Counted from the first letter of the stretch, positions 10,318-19,154 are shown. The stretch: 47,440 nt of DNA from Longimicrobium sp. (GCA_036389795.1 DASVWD010000023.1:1-47440), one strand, 5' to 3'. Notes: generated by a model not told the origin, from the sequence alone. Translations and numbers: made by a program.

Positions 10318-10599
10318 ATGCCTGGCCAGAATCGCACATGGGTGGTCGACTCGATCGAGGAGGGGGTCGCCGCGCTGGAGGAGGACGGCGCGCGGCTGGT
10401 GCGCCTTCCCGCCTGGCTCCTTCCCGACGGCGCGCGCGAGGGCGACGTGCTGGCGGTGTCGCGCGCCGCCGAAGGTGACGGCGCCGCCACGCTGCGGGTC
10501 ACCATCGACCGCGCCGCCACCGAGGCCGCGCTCCGCCGCTCGCGCGAGCAGCTCGGGCGGATGGCGGGGCGCGACCCCGGCGGGGACGTCGTGCTGTAG
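10318..10599 (+). CDS. DUF3006 family protein
   Basis: 93 residues. The start at 10318 (MPGQNRTWVVDSIEEGVAAL) gives the typical compact DUF3006 layout: WVVDSIEEGVAALEEDG, then LPAWLLPDGAREGDVL, then a charged helix. It is a small cytosolic beta-rich fold of unknown activity. In many bacteria DUF3006 genes lie next to metallo-beta-lactamase proteins of the ComEC type. Here the neighbour at 10698-13232 (convergent) indeed carries such a domain. Confidence 0.85.
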   Translation: MPGQNRTWVVDSIEEGVAALEEDGARLVRLPAWLLPDGAREGDVLAVSRAAEGDGAATLRVTIDRAATEAALRRSREQLGRMAGRDPGGDVVL

Positions 10600-10603
10600 G
10601 CGC

Positions 10604-10634
10604 CCGGCCGGGAATGCCGGGCAGACCCGGCCGG
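10604..10634. terminator. Hairpin between the convergent DUF3006 and metallo-beta-lactamase genes
   Basis: A perfect 9-base stem (CCGGCCGGG / CCCGGCCGG) with a 13-base loop starts a few bases after the DUF3006 stop. No U-tract follows, so its strength as a terminator is doubtful. Confidence 0.4.
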
Positions 10635-10640
10635 ATCGCC

Positions 10641-10693
10641 TCACGCGGAGTCGACGGGATCTTCTCCATGATCTCCGCCGACTCCGTGCGAGA
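10641..10693. repeat. Hyphenated palindrome, repeat family A variant
   Basis: Arms TCACGCGGAGTCGACGG and CCGCCGACTCCGTGCGAGA, about 15 bases apart. It ends 4 bases before the minus-strand stop at 10698. This variant uses GGAGTCGAC in place of AGAGTCAGC. Confidence 0.75.
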
Positions 10694-10697
10694 CTCG

Positions 10698-13232
10698 TCA
10701 CGGCAGCGGGTTGCAGGCGGCCTGGGTGGAGGCGCGGTCCGCCGGGCCCGACAGGCTGGACCCGCCCCGTCCGGGGGTGATGGTGTAGCCGCCGCCCGGC
10801 GTGCCCGGCGTGCGGATGGTGACGGTGCCGTTCTGGTCGGTGCGGAACCAGGGCCTGCCGTACTGGTTGAACAGGTCCTTCGTCTGCTGGTGCACGTGGC
10901 CGTAGTCGTTCGCCGCCTCCAGCGAGAAGGTCACCCAGTCGGGCGAGGTGAGCTGCACGAAGCGGCTGCGGACCCCGTTGCAGCTGCCGTGGTGGTTGCC
11001 CTTCAGCACGTTCACGCGCATCCCCGGGAACACGTTGTAGTCGGCGCCGGTGTCGAACCAGTCCTGCGCCTCGTGCTCGGCGTCGCCCGAGAACCACATG
11101 GTGAACGAGGCCGAGTCGGGGCCCACCAGCTTCACCGGCGTGGAGCGGTCGTTGGGCGAGCTCCCGCTCGGGTTCGGCCGCATGACGTGCAGCTTCGCCC
11201 CGCCGTTCAGGGTGATAGTGCAGAGGGCCGAGCCGTTGCCGCAGGGGTCGTCGGTGTCGCGGTAGACGAGCTGGCCGCGGGCCGCGCGGGCGTTGACGGA
11301 GTCGCGCAGCTGCGCCAGCGCGCCGTTGCTGTAGACGTCCTTGTTCTCGAAGAAGTACCGCACGGTGATGCCGCGCGAGGCGCGGAACAGCTCGCGCAGC
11401 CCGGCGTGGTGGTCGAAGTGCTGGTGCGAGAGGATCACCACGTCGATGGTGGCGCCGTTCAGCCCCAGCGAGTCGAGCAGCACGCCCATCCGCAGCGAGT
11501 CGGGCCCGCCGTCGATCATCACCCGGCTGGTGCCGTTGGTGATCAGGTTCGCGTCGCCCTGCCCGATGTCGAGCACGCGCACGACGAGCTCCGAGGCCGT
11601 CCCGCCGCCCCCGCTCGTCACCGTCAGCGCGGCCTCGCCGAAGACGCCGCCCTCCGCCGTGGCCCGGATCGTCGCCGTCCCCGCGGCCACGCCGGTGGCC
11701 AGCCCGCTCGCGCCCACGGTGGCGACCGACGGGTTCGAGCTGCTCCAGGTGAAGGCCGTGGCGACCACGCTGCCGCCCGCGTCGCGCGCGGTGGCGGCGA
11801 ACTGCCGGGTGCCGCCGACGGCGACGCTCTCGGAGACGGGCGAGACGGTGACGCTCGCCACCTCGCCGGTGCCGCCGCCGGAGGGCGGGACGTAGCCGTC
11901 GTTCCGGGCGCCGGGCGTCCCCCTGTCTCCCGCGCCGAAGACGGTGGTCTGCGTGAGCCAGTTGGTCCCCGCCTGGTCCGCGTTGTCGGCGGACGGGTTC
12001 TTCACCCCCTTCGACGCGCCGGTGGGGACCGTCGACCAGGCGACCGAGTCCACCGTGGCGCCCGAGGGGTCGCGCAGCGCCACCCAGTCGGCGCTGTTGG
12101 CCAGGTTGAGCGAGGTGCCGTAGGCGTAGGCCGCGCTCACGCCGCCGTTCTGGGCGCTGCCGCCGTTGCGCGCCAGCACCGCGTAGCCGCCCGCGGGGAC
12201 CACGACCGAGGAGGCGACGACGTGCCCGGCGTCGTTGTTGGAGGCGAGGGTCCAGCCCTGGAGGTCGGCGTCCGCCGTCCCCCAGTTGTGCACCTCGATC
12301 CACTCGCCGACGTCGTCCAGCACCGCGCTGGGGTTCTGCATCACCTCGTTGATCACCAGGCGGGCCACGGGCGGCTCCGCGGCGACGGTGAGCGCCGCCT
12401 CGCCGAAGGCGCCGCTGGCGGCGGTGGCGCGGACCTGCACCGTCCCCGCGGCCACCCCGGTCGCCAGCCCGCCCGCGCTCACGGTGGCGACCGCCGCGCT
12501 GGAGCTGCTCCAGGTAAACGTCGTCGATACGGGATCGCCCCAGGCGTCCACCGCGCTGGCGGTGAACTGCACGGTGCCGCCCACGCCCGTCGCGGCCGCC
12601 GCGGGCGAGACGGTGACGCCGGCGGCAGGGGCGACCGGGGCGACCCAGCCGTTGTTCTGCGCGCCGGGCGTCCCCCGGTCTCCCGAGCCGAAGACGGTGG
12701 TGGACGTCTGCCAGTTGGCGCCGCCCAGGTCGGCGTTGTCGGCCGCGGCGTCGCGCACGCCGCGGGTGGCGCCGGCGGGGACGGACGACCAGGCGACGGA
12801 GTCGACCGTGACGCCGGACGCGTTGCGCAGCGCCAGCCAGTCGGCGGTGTTGGCCAGGTTCATCCCCGTGCCGTACTGGTACTGGGCCGTCACGCCGCCG
12901 TTGGTCTTGCGCGTGCCGTTGCGGGCCAGCACCGCGTAGCCGCCCGCGGCCACGGGGACGCTGGTGGAGATGGTGAGCGGGGCGTCGTTGTTGGAGGCGA
13001 TGGTCCACCCCTGGAGGTTCACCGCGGTGCTTCCCCAGTTGTAGACCTCGAACCACTCGCCGCGGTCGTCGGTGACCGCGGAGGGGTCGGCCATGACCTC
13101 GTTGATGACCAGCTTGGGGGTGGAGAGCGGCTGGAAGACGGCGAGGGGGTGGTCGCCGGGCGCCAGCGGGGCGCGCTCGGCGCACCCGGCCAGCAGCACC
13201 GCGCCCAGCAGGGCCAGTCCGCGGATCCGCAT
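10698..13232 (-). CDS. Modular lipoprotein: lamin-tail and Ig-like domains (two each) plus metallo-beta-lactamase domain
   Basis: 844 residues. The ATG at 13230-13232, with GAGGAGCTGAG before it, starts a lipoprotein signal MRIRGLALLGAVLLAGC. Domain order: lamin-tail domain (about 40-190, LVINEVMADPSAV, GEWFEVYNWG), Big2-like Ig domain (about 195-285, FTWSSSSAAVATV), second lamin-tail (about 290-450, LVINEVMQNPSAV), second Big2 (about 455-545), then a metallo-beta-lactamase fold (about 550-790) with the metal motif SHQHFDHH near 602, MIDGG, and FSGDAEHEA. The MBL part resembles the detached ComEC C-terminal hydrolase. The protein is probably surface-anchored and hydrolytic; substrate unknown. 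The two lamin-tail/Big2 units are an internal duplication, with near-identical phrases such as TVFGSGDRGTPGA and TVFGAGDRGTPGA. Confidence 0.88.
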   Translation of the reverse strand: MRIRGLALLGAVLLAGCAERAPLAPGDHPLAVFQPLSTPKLVINEVMADPSAVTDDRGEWFEVYNWGSTAVNLQGWTIASNNDAPLTISTSVPVAAGGYAVLARNGTRKTNGGVTAQYQYGTGMNLANTADWLALRNASGVTVDSVAWSSVPAGATRGVRDAAADNADLGGANWQTSTTVFGSGDRGTPGAQNNGWVAPVAPAAGVTVSPAAAATGVGGTVQFTASAVDAWGDPVSTTFTWSSSSAAVATVSAGGLATGVAAGTVQVRATAASGAFGEAALTVAAEPPVARLVINEVMQNPSAVLDDVGEWIEVHNWGTADADLQGWTLASNNDAGHVVASSVVVPAGGYAVLARNGGSAQNGGVSAAYAYGTSLNLANSADWVALRDPSGATVDSVAWSTVPTGASKGVKNPSADNADQAGTNWLTQTTVFGAGDRGTPGARNDGYVPPSGGGTGEVASVTVSPVSESVAVGGTRQFAATARDAGGSVVATAFTWSSSNPSVATVGASGLATGVAAGTATIRATAEGGVFGEAALTVTSGGGGTASELVVRVLDIGQGDANLITNGTSRVMIDGGPDSLRMGVLLDSLGLNGATIDVVILSHQHFDHHAGLRELFRASRGITVRYFFENKDVYSNGALAQLRDSVNARAARGQLVYRDTDDPCGNGSALCTITLNGGAKLHVMRPNPSGSSPNDRSTPVKLVGPDSASFTMWFSGDAEHEAQDWFDTGADYNVFPGMRVNVLKGNHHGSCNGVRSRFVQLTSPDWVTFSLEAANDYGHVHQQTKDLFNQYGRPWFRTDQNGTVTIRTPGTPGGGYTITPGRGGSSLSGPADRASTQAACNPLP

Positions 13233-13430
13233 CTCAGCTCCTCGGTCACTCGGAAACGGCAAAAGCCCGCGGGCGGCGGGCGGGGCGATCGGGCGCGCGT
13301 GCGGCAACCGCCACGCCAGGCGGGAAGCGTGCAACGGCGCGGAAGGGGTTGAAAACAAAGGAGGTTACGCACTGTTCTGGTGCGGCGCCCCGCACCACCC
13401 TGGCGCGTCCCGAATGGGAGGGAACGTTGG

Positions 13431-13545
13431 GGAAAGTGCGAAAGTGCGAAAGTGAGGTGTGGAGCAGGAAATCCGAGATGTTCGTCACTGCGGCCTTCGT
13501 GGGCCCATACTCTCGCACTCTCGCACTTTCGCACTCTCGCACTCG
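13431..13545. repeat. Hyphenated palindrome, repeat family C (GTGCGAAA units)
   Basis: The left arm (13431-13454) has tandem GTGCGAAA units. The right arm (13511-13544) has tandem TCGCACTC/TCGCACTTT units, the complement. About 55 bases lie between. It sits in the 417-base divergent gap between the MBL lipoprotein and the blaI-like gene. The sequence 13233-13430 shows nothing further. Confidence 0.8.
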
Positions 13546-13563
13546 CGGTTTGGAACAAGATGC

Positions 13564-13616
13564 TTGACACCACCCCTCCCCCGGCCCCACATTCGACTCT
13601 GCTAAACAATTAGCAG
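13564..13616 (+). promoter_or_regulatory. Promoter and likely BlaI-type operator
   Basis: A consensus -35 TTGACA is at 13564-13569, with only a weak -10 (CACATT, 13588-13593). Next comes the perfect palindrome CTGCTAA-ACAA-TTAGCAG (13599-13616), covering the expected transcription start, 34 bases before the blaI-like ATG. A dyad in this position fits autorepression by a BlaI/MecI dimer. Confidence 0.65.
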
Positions 13617-13649
13617 CCGGATTGCCGGCTGCCCACCCGGAGCCCGGTC

Positions 13650-14042
13650 ATGCCCAAGTCCCCCAATCTGGCGAACCTCAGCCGCCGCGAGCGGCAGATC
13701 ATGGACGTGGTGTACCGCCTGGGGCAGGCGTCGGTGGGCGACGTGCTGGAGCGCCTCCCCGACCCGCCCAGCTACTCGGCGGTGCGCGCGCTGATGCGCA
13801 TCCTGGAAGAGAAGGGGCACCTGAAACACGAGCAGGACGGGCCCCGTTACGTGTACCTCCCGACGGTGCCGGCCGACGCCGCACAGCAGTCGGCGCTCTC
13901 GCACCTGGTGCGCACCTTCTTCGGCGGGAGCACCGAGGCCGCGGTGGCGGCGCTGCTGGAGCTGCCGGAGCACGGCATGTCGGGCGACGAGCTGGAGCGC
14001 CTGTCGCGCCTGATCGAGGACGCCCGCAAACAGGGACGGTAA
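13650..14042 (+). CDS. blaI: BlaI/MecI/CopY-family transcriptional repressor
   Basis: 130 residues. A winged helix at about 8-75 (LSRRERQIMDVVYRLGQASV, then YSAVRALMRILEEKGHLKHE, then YVYLPTV) and a C-terminal dimerisation helix region (HLVRTFFGGSTEAAVAALLE) match the family along the full length. It should repress its own operon by binding a dyad such as the one at 13599-13616, and be inactivated by the membrane metallopeptidase in the next gene, which starts 3 bases after its stop. No beta-lactamase is nearby, so the regulated function is unknown. Confidence 0.93.
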   Translation: MPKSPNLANLSRRERQIMDVVYRLGQASVGDVLERLPDPPSYSAVRALMRILEEKGHLKHEQDGPRYVYLPTVPADAAQQSALSHLVRTFFGGSTEAAVAALLELPEHGMSGDELERLSRLIEDARKQGR

Positions 14043-14045
14043 GCC

Positions 14046-15797
14046 ATGTCGACGGCCCTGGCCGCCGGCGCCGCGGACCCCATGCTCGGCGCCGCCGCCC
14101 TCCTCGTCCTGAAGTCCACGCTCCTCCTGGGCGCCGCGGCGCTGGGCGCACGGGCGCTCCGCCGCGCCTCCGCGGCCGGCCGGCACCTGCTCTGGACGCT
14201 GGCCCTGGGCGCGCTCCTGGCGCTCCCCGCCCTCGCCCTCGCGGGCCCCCGCTGGCGCCCCGGCTTCCTCGCCTTCCGCGCGCCGGCCGTCTCCGCCCCC
14301 GCCGCTCCTGCCACCTACGTCTTCGACCGGCCCGTCCGCTTCGCCTCGAACGGGCCCGTGACGATGCCGGCCGCGTCGCCCGCGCCCGCCGCGGAGCCGG
14401 AAGACGGGCGCGGCTTCCCGCTCGCCGCGCTGCTCCTGGCCGCCTGGGCCGCGGGGGCGCTGGCCGTGCTGGGGCGCCTGGGCGTGGGGATCCTGCGCGT
14501 GCGGCGGCTGGCGCGCGGCGCGGAGCCGGTGGCCGACTACGCGTGGACCTGGCTCGCGGCGCGGCTGGGGCCCATGGTCGGCGTCCGCCGCCCCGTCCGC
14601 CTGCTGCGCAGCCCCTCGGCCGCCATGCCGATGACCTGGGGGACGCTCCGCCCCGCCGTGCTCCTCCCCGCCGACGCGGACGGGTGGACGCCCGAGCGGC
14701 GGCGCGTGGTCCTGCTGCACGAGCTGGCGCACGTGGCGCGCGGCGACTGCCTGACGCAGGTGCTGGCCGAGGTGTGCTGCGCGCTCTGGTGGTTCCACCC
14801 CGGCGCGTGGTGGGCCGCGCGGCGGATGCGGCTGGAGCGCGAGCAGGCGTGCGACGACCGCGTGCTGCAGGCCGGCGCCCGCGCCTCGGACTACGCCGCG
14901 CACCTGCTGGAGGTGGCCCGCGCCTACGCGCCCACCCCCGCGGTGGCGCTGGCGATGGCGCGCCCGTCGCACCTGGAGGGCCGCGTGCGCGCCGTGCTCG
15001 ACGCCGAGCGCGACCGCGCGGCGGTGACGGCCAGAACGGGGGCGATCTGCGCCGGGGCCGTGCTCCTGGCCGCGCTCCCGCTCGCCGCCGTCTCCCCCTC
15101 CACGCGCGCCGCGGACGACGAGGAGCGCACCCCGAAGCGCGTCTCGCTCACCGTCCCCGTGCGCGGCCAGGTGGACGCGTCGGGGCGGGTGACCGGGCGC
15201 GGCTCGGCGAACGCGCGGGTCGACGGCGTGGACATGCAGTTCGACGTCAACGTGCAGATGACGCTCGACCCGCAGGCGCGTCCCGAGGTGGACGACGCCG
15301 GGCGGCTGCCCCCCTTCGCCGACCCGCGCCCCGAGCCGGACCCGCACCCCGCCTTCGCCTCGGCGGACGAGGGAGACGGCGCGGCGCCGGACGAGAGGGC
15401 GGTGCTGGAGGTGGAGGGGTTCCGGATGGTGCTCAGGCCGAACGCGGTGCTGGAGATCTCCGACGAGTCGGCCGGCGCGTCCCCGCTGCGGGTGGACCTC
15501 CGCCGCTACCTGGACCCGGACTCCCGCGCCGGCGTGGTGGACCAGATCGCCCGCTTCGCCGCCGCGTGGCAGGTCCGTCCCGCCGGCAAGGACGCCGCCG
15601 ACGCGGACGAATGTCCCGAGGCCCGCAAGGCGCGGCAGGCCAGGGAGCTGGTGGGGAAGATGGCCACCGCCAAGCGCGGCGAGGCGGGGCGGATCGTGGC
15701 GCAGCTCGTCTCGGAGCTCGGCGGCGGCCTGGTGGACGACCTGGCCGACGCGGTGAGCGAGATCGAGTCGTCGTACGACCCCGACGGCGGCGCGTAA
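14046..15797 (+). CDS. BlaR1-type M56 membrane metallopeptidase
   Basis: 583 residues. Membrane segments are at about 15-35, 47-67 and 125-150, with another near 331-350. The zinc site HELAH is at 225-229, and EREQACDD downstream supplies the third ligand, as in M56 peptidases. In BlaR1/MecR1 the C-terminus is a penicillin-binding sensor. Here residues 355-583 are instead an acidic Pro/Asp-rich stretch and a helical part with no resemblance to that domain. It probably cleaves or triggers loss of the BlaI-like repressor after an unknown envelope signal. It is followed by an intrinsic terminator, so the two genes form one unit. Confidence 0.9.
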   Translation: MSTALAAGAADPMLGAAALLVLKSTLLLGAAALGARALRRASAAGRHLLWTLALGALLALPALALAGPRWRPGFLAFRAPAVSAPAAPATYVFDRPVRFASNGPVTMPAASPAPAAEPEDGRGFPLAALLLAAWAAGALAVLGRLGVGILRVRRLARGAEPVADYAWTWLAARLGPMVGVRRPVRLLRSPSAAMPMTWGTLRPAVLLPADADGWTPERRRVVLLHELAHVARGDCLTQVLAEVCCALWWFHPGAWWAARRMRLEREQACDDRVLQAGARASDYAAHLLEVARAYAPTPAVALAMARPSHLEGRVRAVLDAERDRAAVTARTGAICAGAVLLAALPLAAVSPSTRAADDEERTPKRVSLTVPVRGQVDASGRVTGRGSANARVDGVDMQFDVNVQMTLDPQARPEVDDAGRLPPFADPRPEPDPHPAFASADEGDGAAPDERAVLEVEGFRMVLRPNAVLEISDESAGASPLRVDLRRYLDPDSRAGVVDQIARFAAAWQVRPAGKDAADADECPEARKARQARELVGKMATAKRGEAGRIVAQLVSELGGGLVDDLADAVSEIESSYDPDGGA

Positions 15798-15821
15798 GCC
15801 CTCCGTCCGGGTCGGCGGAAG

Positions 15822-15854
15822 ACCGCCGGCGTCGCCGATGCCGGCGGTTTTCCC
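15822..15854 (+). terminator. Rho-independent terminator of the blaI-M56 unit
   Basis: 9-base stem ACCGCCGGC (15822-15830) / GCCGGCGGT (15840-15848), 9-base loop, followed by TTTTCCC. It lies 25 bases after the stop. Confidence 0.85.
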
Positions 15855-15888
15855 GGGCGATGGGTGCTAAAAATTTAACTGCAAGGAC

Positions 15889-15970
15889 CACGCAGAGTCA
15901 GCAGAGTCAGCAGAGGGAAAACACGTCAGGCGGTGAGTTCTCTGCTAACTCTGCTGACTCTGCGTGAGAC
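15889..15970. repeat. Hyphenated palindrome, repeat family A
   Basis: The left arm is CCACGCAGAGTCAGCAGAG plus one further CAGCAGAG unit. The right arm is CTCTGCTAACTCTGCTGACT continuing to TGCGTGAGAC. The spacer is about 30 bases. Beyond it, 15971-16262 holds no other feature I can support apart from the ribosome-binding site at its end. Confidence 0.85.
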
Positions 15971-16262
15971 AGGCAGTTGCAGTTCAGCGACGGCGGACGG
16001 CGGGTCTGGAGCGGGGAGGCGGGGGGTTGCAACGTTTCCCCGGACGGTGCCGTCCAAACGCGCGTTCCGGGCCGGGCGCGGGGGCTCTCCCCGTCCGCGG
16101 CCCGCAGGAGGTCCCGACAGGCCGCAGCGGATACGGAACGTTTCGTCCCCCGCACGTCCCGGCTCGTCCCCGGGCAGGGGCGCGGTGCGCGGGCAGGTTG
16201 CTAACTTTCCAGCAGGCGCGCGGAATGGGCGCGCCTCCACCCTCCCTCCGGAGAATCCACCG

Positions 16263-18890
16263 ATGTACAGACGCCTCCTGCCGCTCGCGCTCCTCATCGC
16301 GGGTGCGGCCGCGGCCTCCCCGGCGGCGGCGCAGGTGCAGAACCAGTCGCAGACGGCCGCCGCGCCGGCGCAGGCCTCGCGCACCTCGTCGGGCGAGCCG
16401 GCGCGCGTGCTGCGCGCGGCCCCCGGCGCCGAGATCAAGGTCGACGGCCGGCTCGACGAGGCGGCGTGGGCCACGGCCCCCGCGGCCACCGACTTCGTGC
16501 AGCAGAGCCCCAACGCCGGGCAGCCGGCCACCGAGCGCACCGAGGCGCGGGTGCTCTTCACCGCCGACGCCATCTACGTGGGGATGCGGATGTACGACAG
16601 CCGCCCCGACTCGATCCTGGGGCAGCTCACCCGCCGCGACCAGGGCTCCACCTCGGACGGGGCGCGCGTCTTCATCGACAGCTACAACGACAAGCGCACC
16701 GCCTTCGTCTTCGGGCTCAACCCCAAGGGGGTGAAGGACGACTTCCTGCGCTTCGACGACGGCAGCGGGATCGACTTCGGGTGGGACGCGGTGTGGGACG
16801 GCGCGGCGCAGACGGACTCGGCGGGGTGGGTGGCCGAGTTCCGCATCCCGCTCTCGCAGCTGCGCTTCAACGCCTCCACGGTGAACGGGGGCGGGCGCTG
16901 GGGCGTCAACTTCCGCCGCTACATCGCCCGCCGCGCCGAGACGGCGTTCTGGAGCCCGGTCCCGCCCAACGCCAGCGGCTTCGTCTCGCTCTTCGGCGAG
17001 CTGGAGGGGCTCACGGGGCTGCGCCAGAGCGGGCGGCTGGAGATCCTCCCCTACACCAGCGCCCGGGTCTCGCACCCGCTCCCGGCGCCGGGGAACCCGT
17101 TCGTGGAGAGCAACGATTTCGTGGGCTCGGCGGGCGCCGACCTCAAGGCGGGGCTCCCGGGCGGGCTCACGCTCTCTGCCACCATCAACCCCGACTTCGG
17201 CCAGGTGGAGGCGGACCCGGCGGTGGTGAACCTGTCGGCGTTCGAGAGCTTCTTCGAGGAGCGGCGGCCGTTCTTCGTGGAGGGGTCCGACATCTTCCAG
17301 TTCGGGCAGCTCAACTCCTTCAACACCTACGGCTTCACGCAGTTCTTCTACTCGCGCCGCGTGGGGCGGCAGCCGCAGGGCGGGGTGGGGGTCGACGGGG
17401 TGCTCTTCGCCGACGCCCCCGACGCCACCACCATCCTGGGCGCCGCCAAGGTGAGCGGGAAGGCGGGCCCCTGGTCGATCGGGGTGATGGACGCGCTCAC
17501 CCAGCGCGAGGAGGCGCGCTACCTCGCCGAGGGCGACCTGCGCGGCGAGTTCCCGGTGGAGCCGCTCACCAACTACGTGGTGGGGCGGGTGCGGCGCGAC
17601 TTCGGCCGCGGCGCCACGGTGGTGGGCGCGCTCTTCACCGGCGTCAACCGCGACATGGCCGGCGGCGAGTTCGACCCCTTCCTCCGCTCCAGCGCCTACG
17701 CGCTGGGGGTGGACGGGCAGCACGCGTGGCACAACCGCGAGTGGGCGCTCTCCGGCTACTACGCGCGCAGCCTGGTGAACGGCTCGGCCGCGGCGATCAC
17801 CCGCGCGCAGAACTCCAGCGCGCGCTACTTCGCCCGCCCCGACGCCGACCACGTGGAGCTCGACCCCGCGCGCACGTCGCTCGGCGGGCACGTGGCGGGG
17901 GCGGCCCTCAGCCACACGGGGTCGTGGGACGGCTCGGTGGCGTGGCAGGAGGTGGGCCCCGGCTTCGAGACCAACGACATCGGCTTCATGACGCGGGCCG
18001 ACTACCGGGCGCTCAGCACCTTCGCGGGGCGGCGGATGAACAGGCCCGGCAGGCTCTTCCGCAGCTACTCGTTCTACGGGTACACCAACCACACCTGGAA
18101 CTTCGACGGCGACCCGATCTACGCCAGCTACAATGCGGGCGCCAACGCCACGCTCAAGAGCCTGTGGGGCTTCGGCCTGGGCGGCGGCTACAGCCCCGAG
18201 TACGTCAACGACCGGCTGACGCGCGGCGGTCCGCTGGGGATGGTGCCCTCGCAGTGGCGGATCAACGCGAACGCCTTCACCGACTCGCGCAAGCCGGTGT
18301 CGCTCTCGCTGAACCTGGGCTACCGCGAGGACACCTCGGGCGAGTTCGACCGGTCGGTGTTCCTGGGCGTGAGCTACCGCCCCAGCAGCTCGGTGCAGGT
18401 GAGCCTGGAGCCGAGCTTCGTGCGGCAGCGCGACACCGACCAGTGGATCGCCACCACCGACGACCCGGCGGCCACCGCCACCTTCGGGCGGCGCTACACC
18501 TTCGCCAGCGTCGACAACACCGAGTTCGCGGTGGGCACGCGGGTGGACTGGACCTTCTCGCCCACGCTGTCGCTGCAGATGTTCGCGCAGCCGTTCGTCT
18601 CCGACAACGACTTCTTCGGGTACAAGACGCTCCGCCGCGCGCGCAGCTTCGAGTTCGACCCGGCCGCGGTGGCGCAGGAAGACGACTTCAAGTTCCTCTC
18701 CCTGCGCGGCAGCGCGGTGCTGCGCTGGGAGTACCGCCCGGGCTCCACGCTCTTCTTCGTGTGGCAGCAGGACCGGAGCGGCGTGGACGACGAGGTGGGC
18801 TTCAGCTTCCGCGACGACCTGGACGGCGTCTTCGGCCAGCGCGCCAGCAACGTATTCCTGATCAAGGCCACCTACTGGCTGAACCGCTAG
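16263..18890 (+). CDS. DUF5916 exported protein (CBM9-like domain plus predicted outer-membrane barrel)
   Basis: 875 residues. GGAGAA precedes the ATG at 16263, which starts a Sec signal peptide ending PAAAQ (about residue 24). Residues about 60-220 match the carbohydrate-binding family-9-like domain (IKVDGRLDEAAWATAPA, ARVFIDSYNDKRTAFVF, GWVAEFRIPLSQLRF). The rest (about 230-875) is DUF5916: aromatic, alternating strands typical of a membrane beta-barrel (FFEERRPFFVEGSDIF is a hallmark). The protein ends in a strand closing ...LIKATYWLNR. Probably outer membrane; substrate and function unknown. An intrinsic terminator follows immediately, so it is monocistronic. Confidence 0.92.
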   Translation: MYRRLLPLALLIAGAAAASPAAAQVQNQSQTAAAPAQASRTSSGEPARVLRAAPGAEIKVDGRLDEAAWATAPAATDFVQQSPNAGQPATERTEARVLFTADAIYVGMRMYDSRPDSILGQLTRRDQGSTSDGARVFIDSYNDKRTAFVFGLNPKGVKDDFLRFDDGSGIDFGWDAVWDGAAQTDSAGWVAEFRIPLSQLRFNASTVNGGGRWGVNFRRYIARRAETAFWSPVPPNASGFVSLFGELEGLTGLRQSGRLEILPYTSARVSHPLPAPGNPFVESNDFVGSAGADLKAGLPGGLTLSATINPDFGQVEADPAVVNLSAFESFFEERRPFFVEGSDIFQFGQLNSFNTYGFTQFFYSRRVGRQPQGGVGVDGVLFADAPDATTILGAAKVSGKAGPWSIGVMDALTQREEARYLAEGDLRGEFPVEPLTNYVVGRVRRDFGRGATVVGALFTGVNRDMAGGEFDPFLRSSAYALGVDGQHAWHNREWALSGYYARSLVNGSAAAITRAQNSSARYFARPDADHVELDPARTSLGGHVAGAALSHTGSWDGSVAWQEVGPGFETNDIGFMTRADYRALSTFAGRRMNRPGRLFRSYSFYGYTNHTWNFDGDPIYASYNAGANATLKSLWGFGLGGGYSPEYVNDRLTRGGPLGMVPSQWRINANAFTDSRKPVSLSLNLGYREDTSGEFDRSVFLGVSYRPSSSVQVSLEPSFVRQRDTDQWIATTDDPAATATFGRRYTFASVDNTEFAVGTRVDWTFSPTLSLQMFAQPFVSDNDFFGYKTLRRARSFEFDPAAVAQEDDFKFLSLRGSAVLRWEYRPGSTLFFVWQQDRSGVDDEVGFSFRDDLDGVFGQRASNVFLIKATYWLNR

Positions 18891-18925
18891 CGCCTCGCCC
18901 GCCCCTCTCCGCACCTCGGCGAGAC

Positions 18926-18967
18926 CGCCGCCCCCGCGATCCCTGCGTCGCGGGGGCGGCGTCGTTT
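18926..18967 (+). terminator. Rho-independent terminator of the DUF5916 gene
   Basis: 14-base stem (18926-18939 and 18948-18961, core GCCGCCCCCGCGA) with an 8-base loop, followed by TCGTTTTGA, 35 bases after the stop. Confidence 0.88.
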
Positions 18968-18996
18968 TGAAGACGCGTCCATTCAACAGCAATGCC

Positions 18997-19065
18997 TCAC
19001 GCAGAGCAGCAGAGTCAGCAGAGGAACCCCCGCGGTTCTCTGCTGACTCTGCTCCTCTGCGTGAG
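18997..19065. repeat. Hyphenated palindrome, repeat family A
   Basis: Arms TCACGCAGAGCAGCAGAG plus TCAGCAGAGG and CTCTGCTGACTCTGCTCCTC to GCGTGAG. The left and right arms carry matching 6-base losses (AGAGCAGCAGAG against CTCTGCTCCTCTGCG). This suggests that one arm changed along with the other, or that the whole element was copied. Confidence 0.85.
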
Positions 19066-19154
19066 AAAAAGCAGTTGTCGTTCGATCTTCCAAACGATCG
19101 GAGCCCGGCCGGTGTAGACAGCCGGTGCACCTTTCCCACGGAGGATCACGTCCG

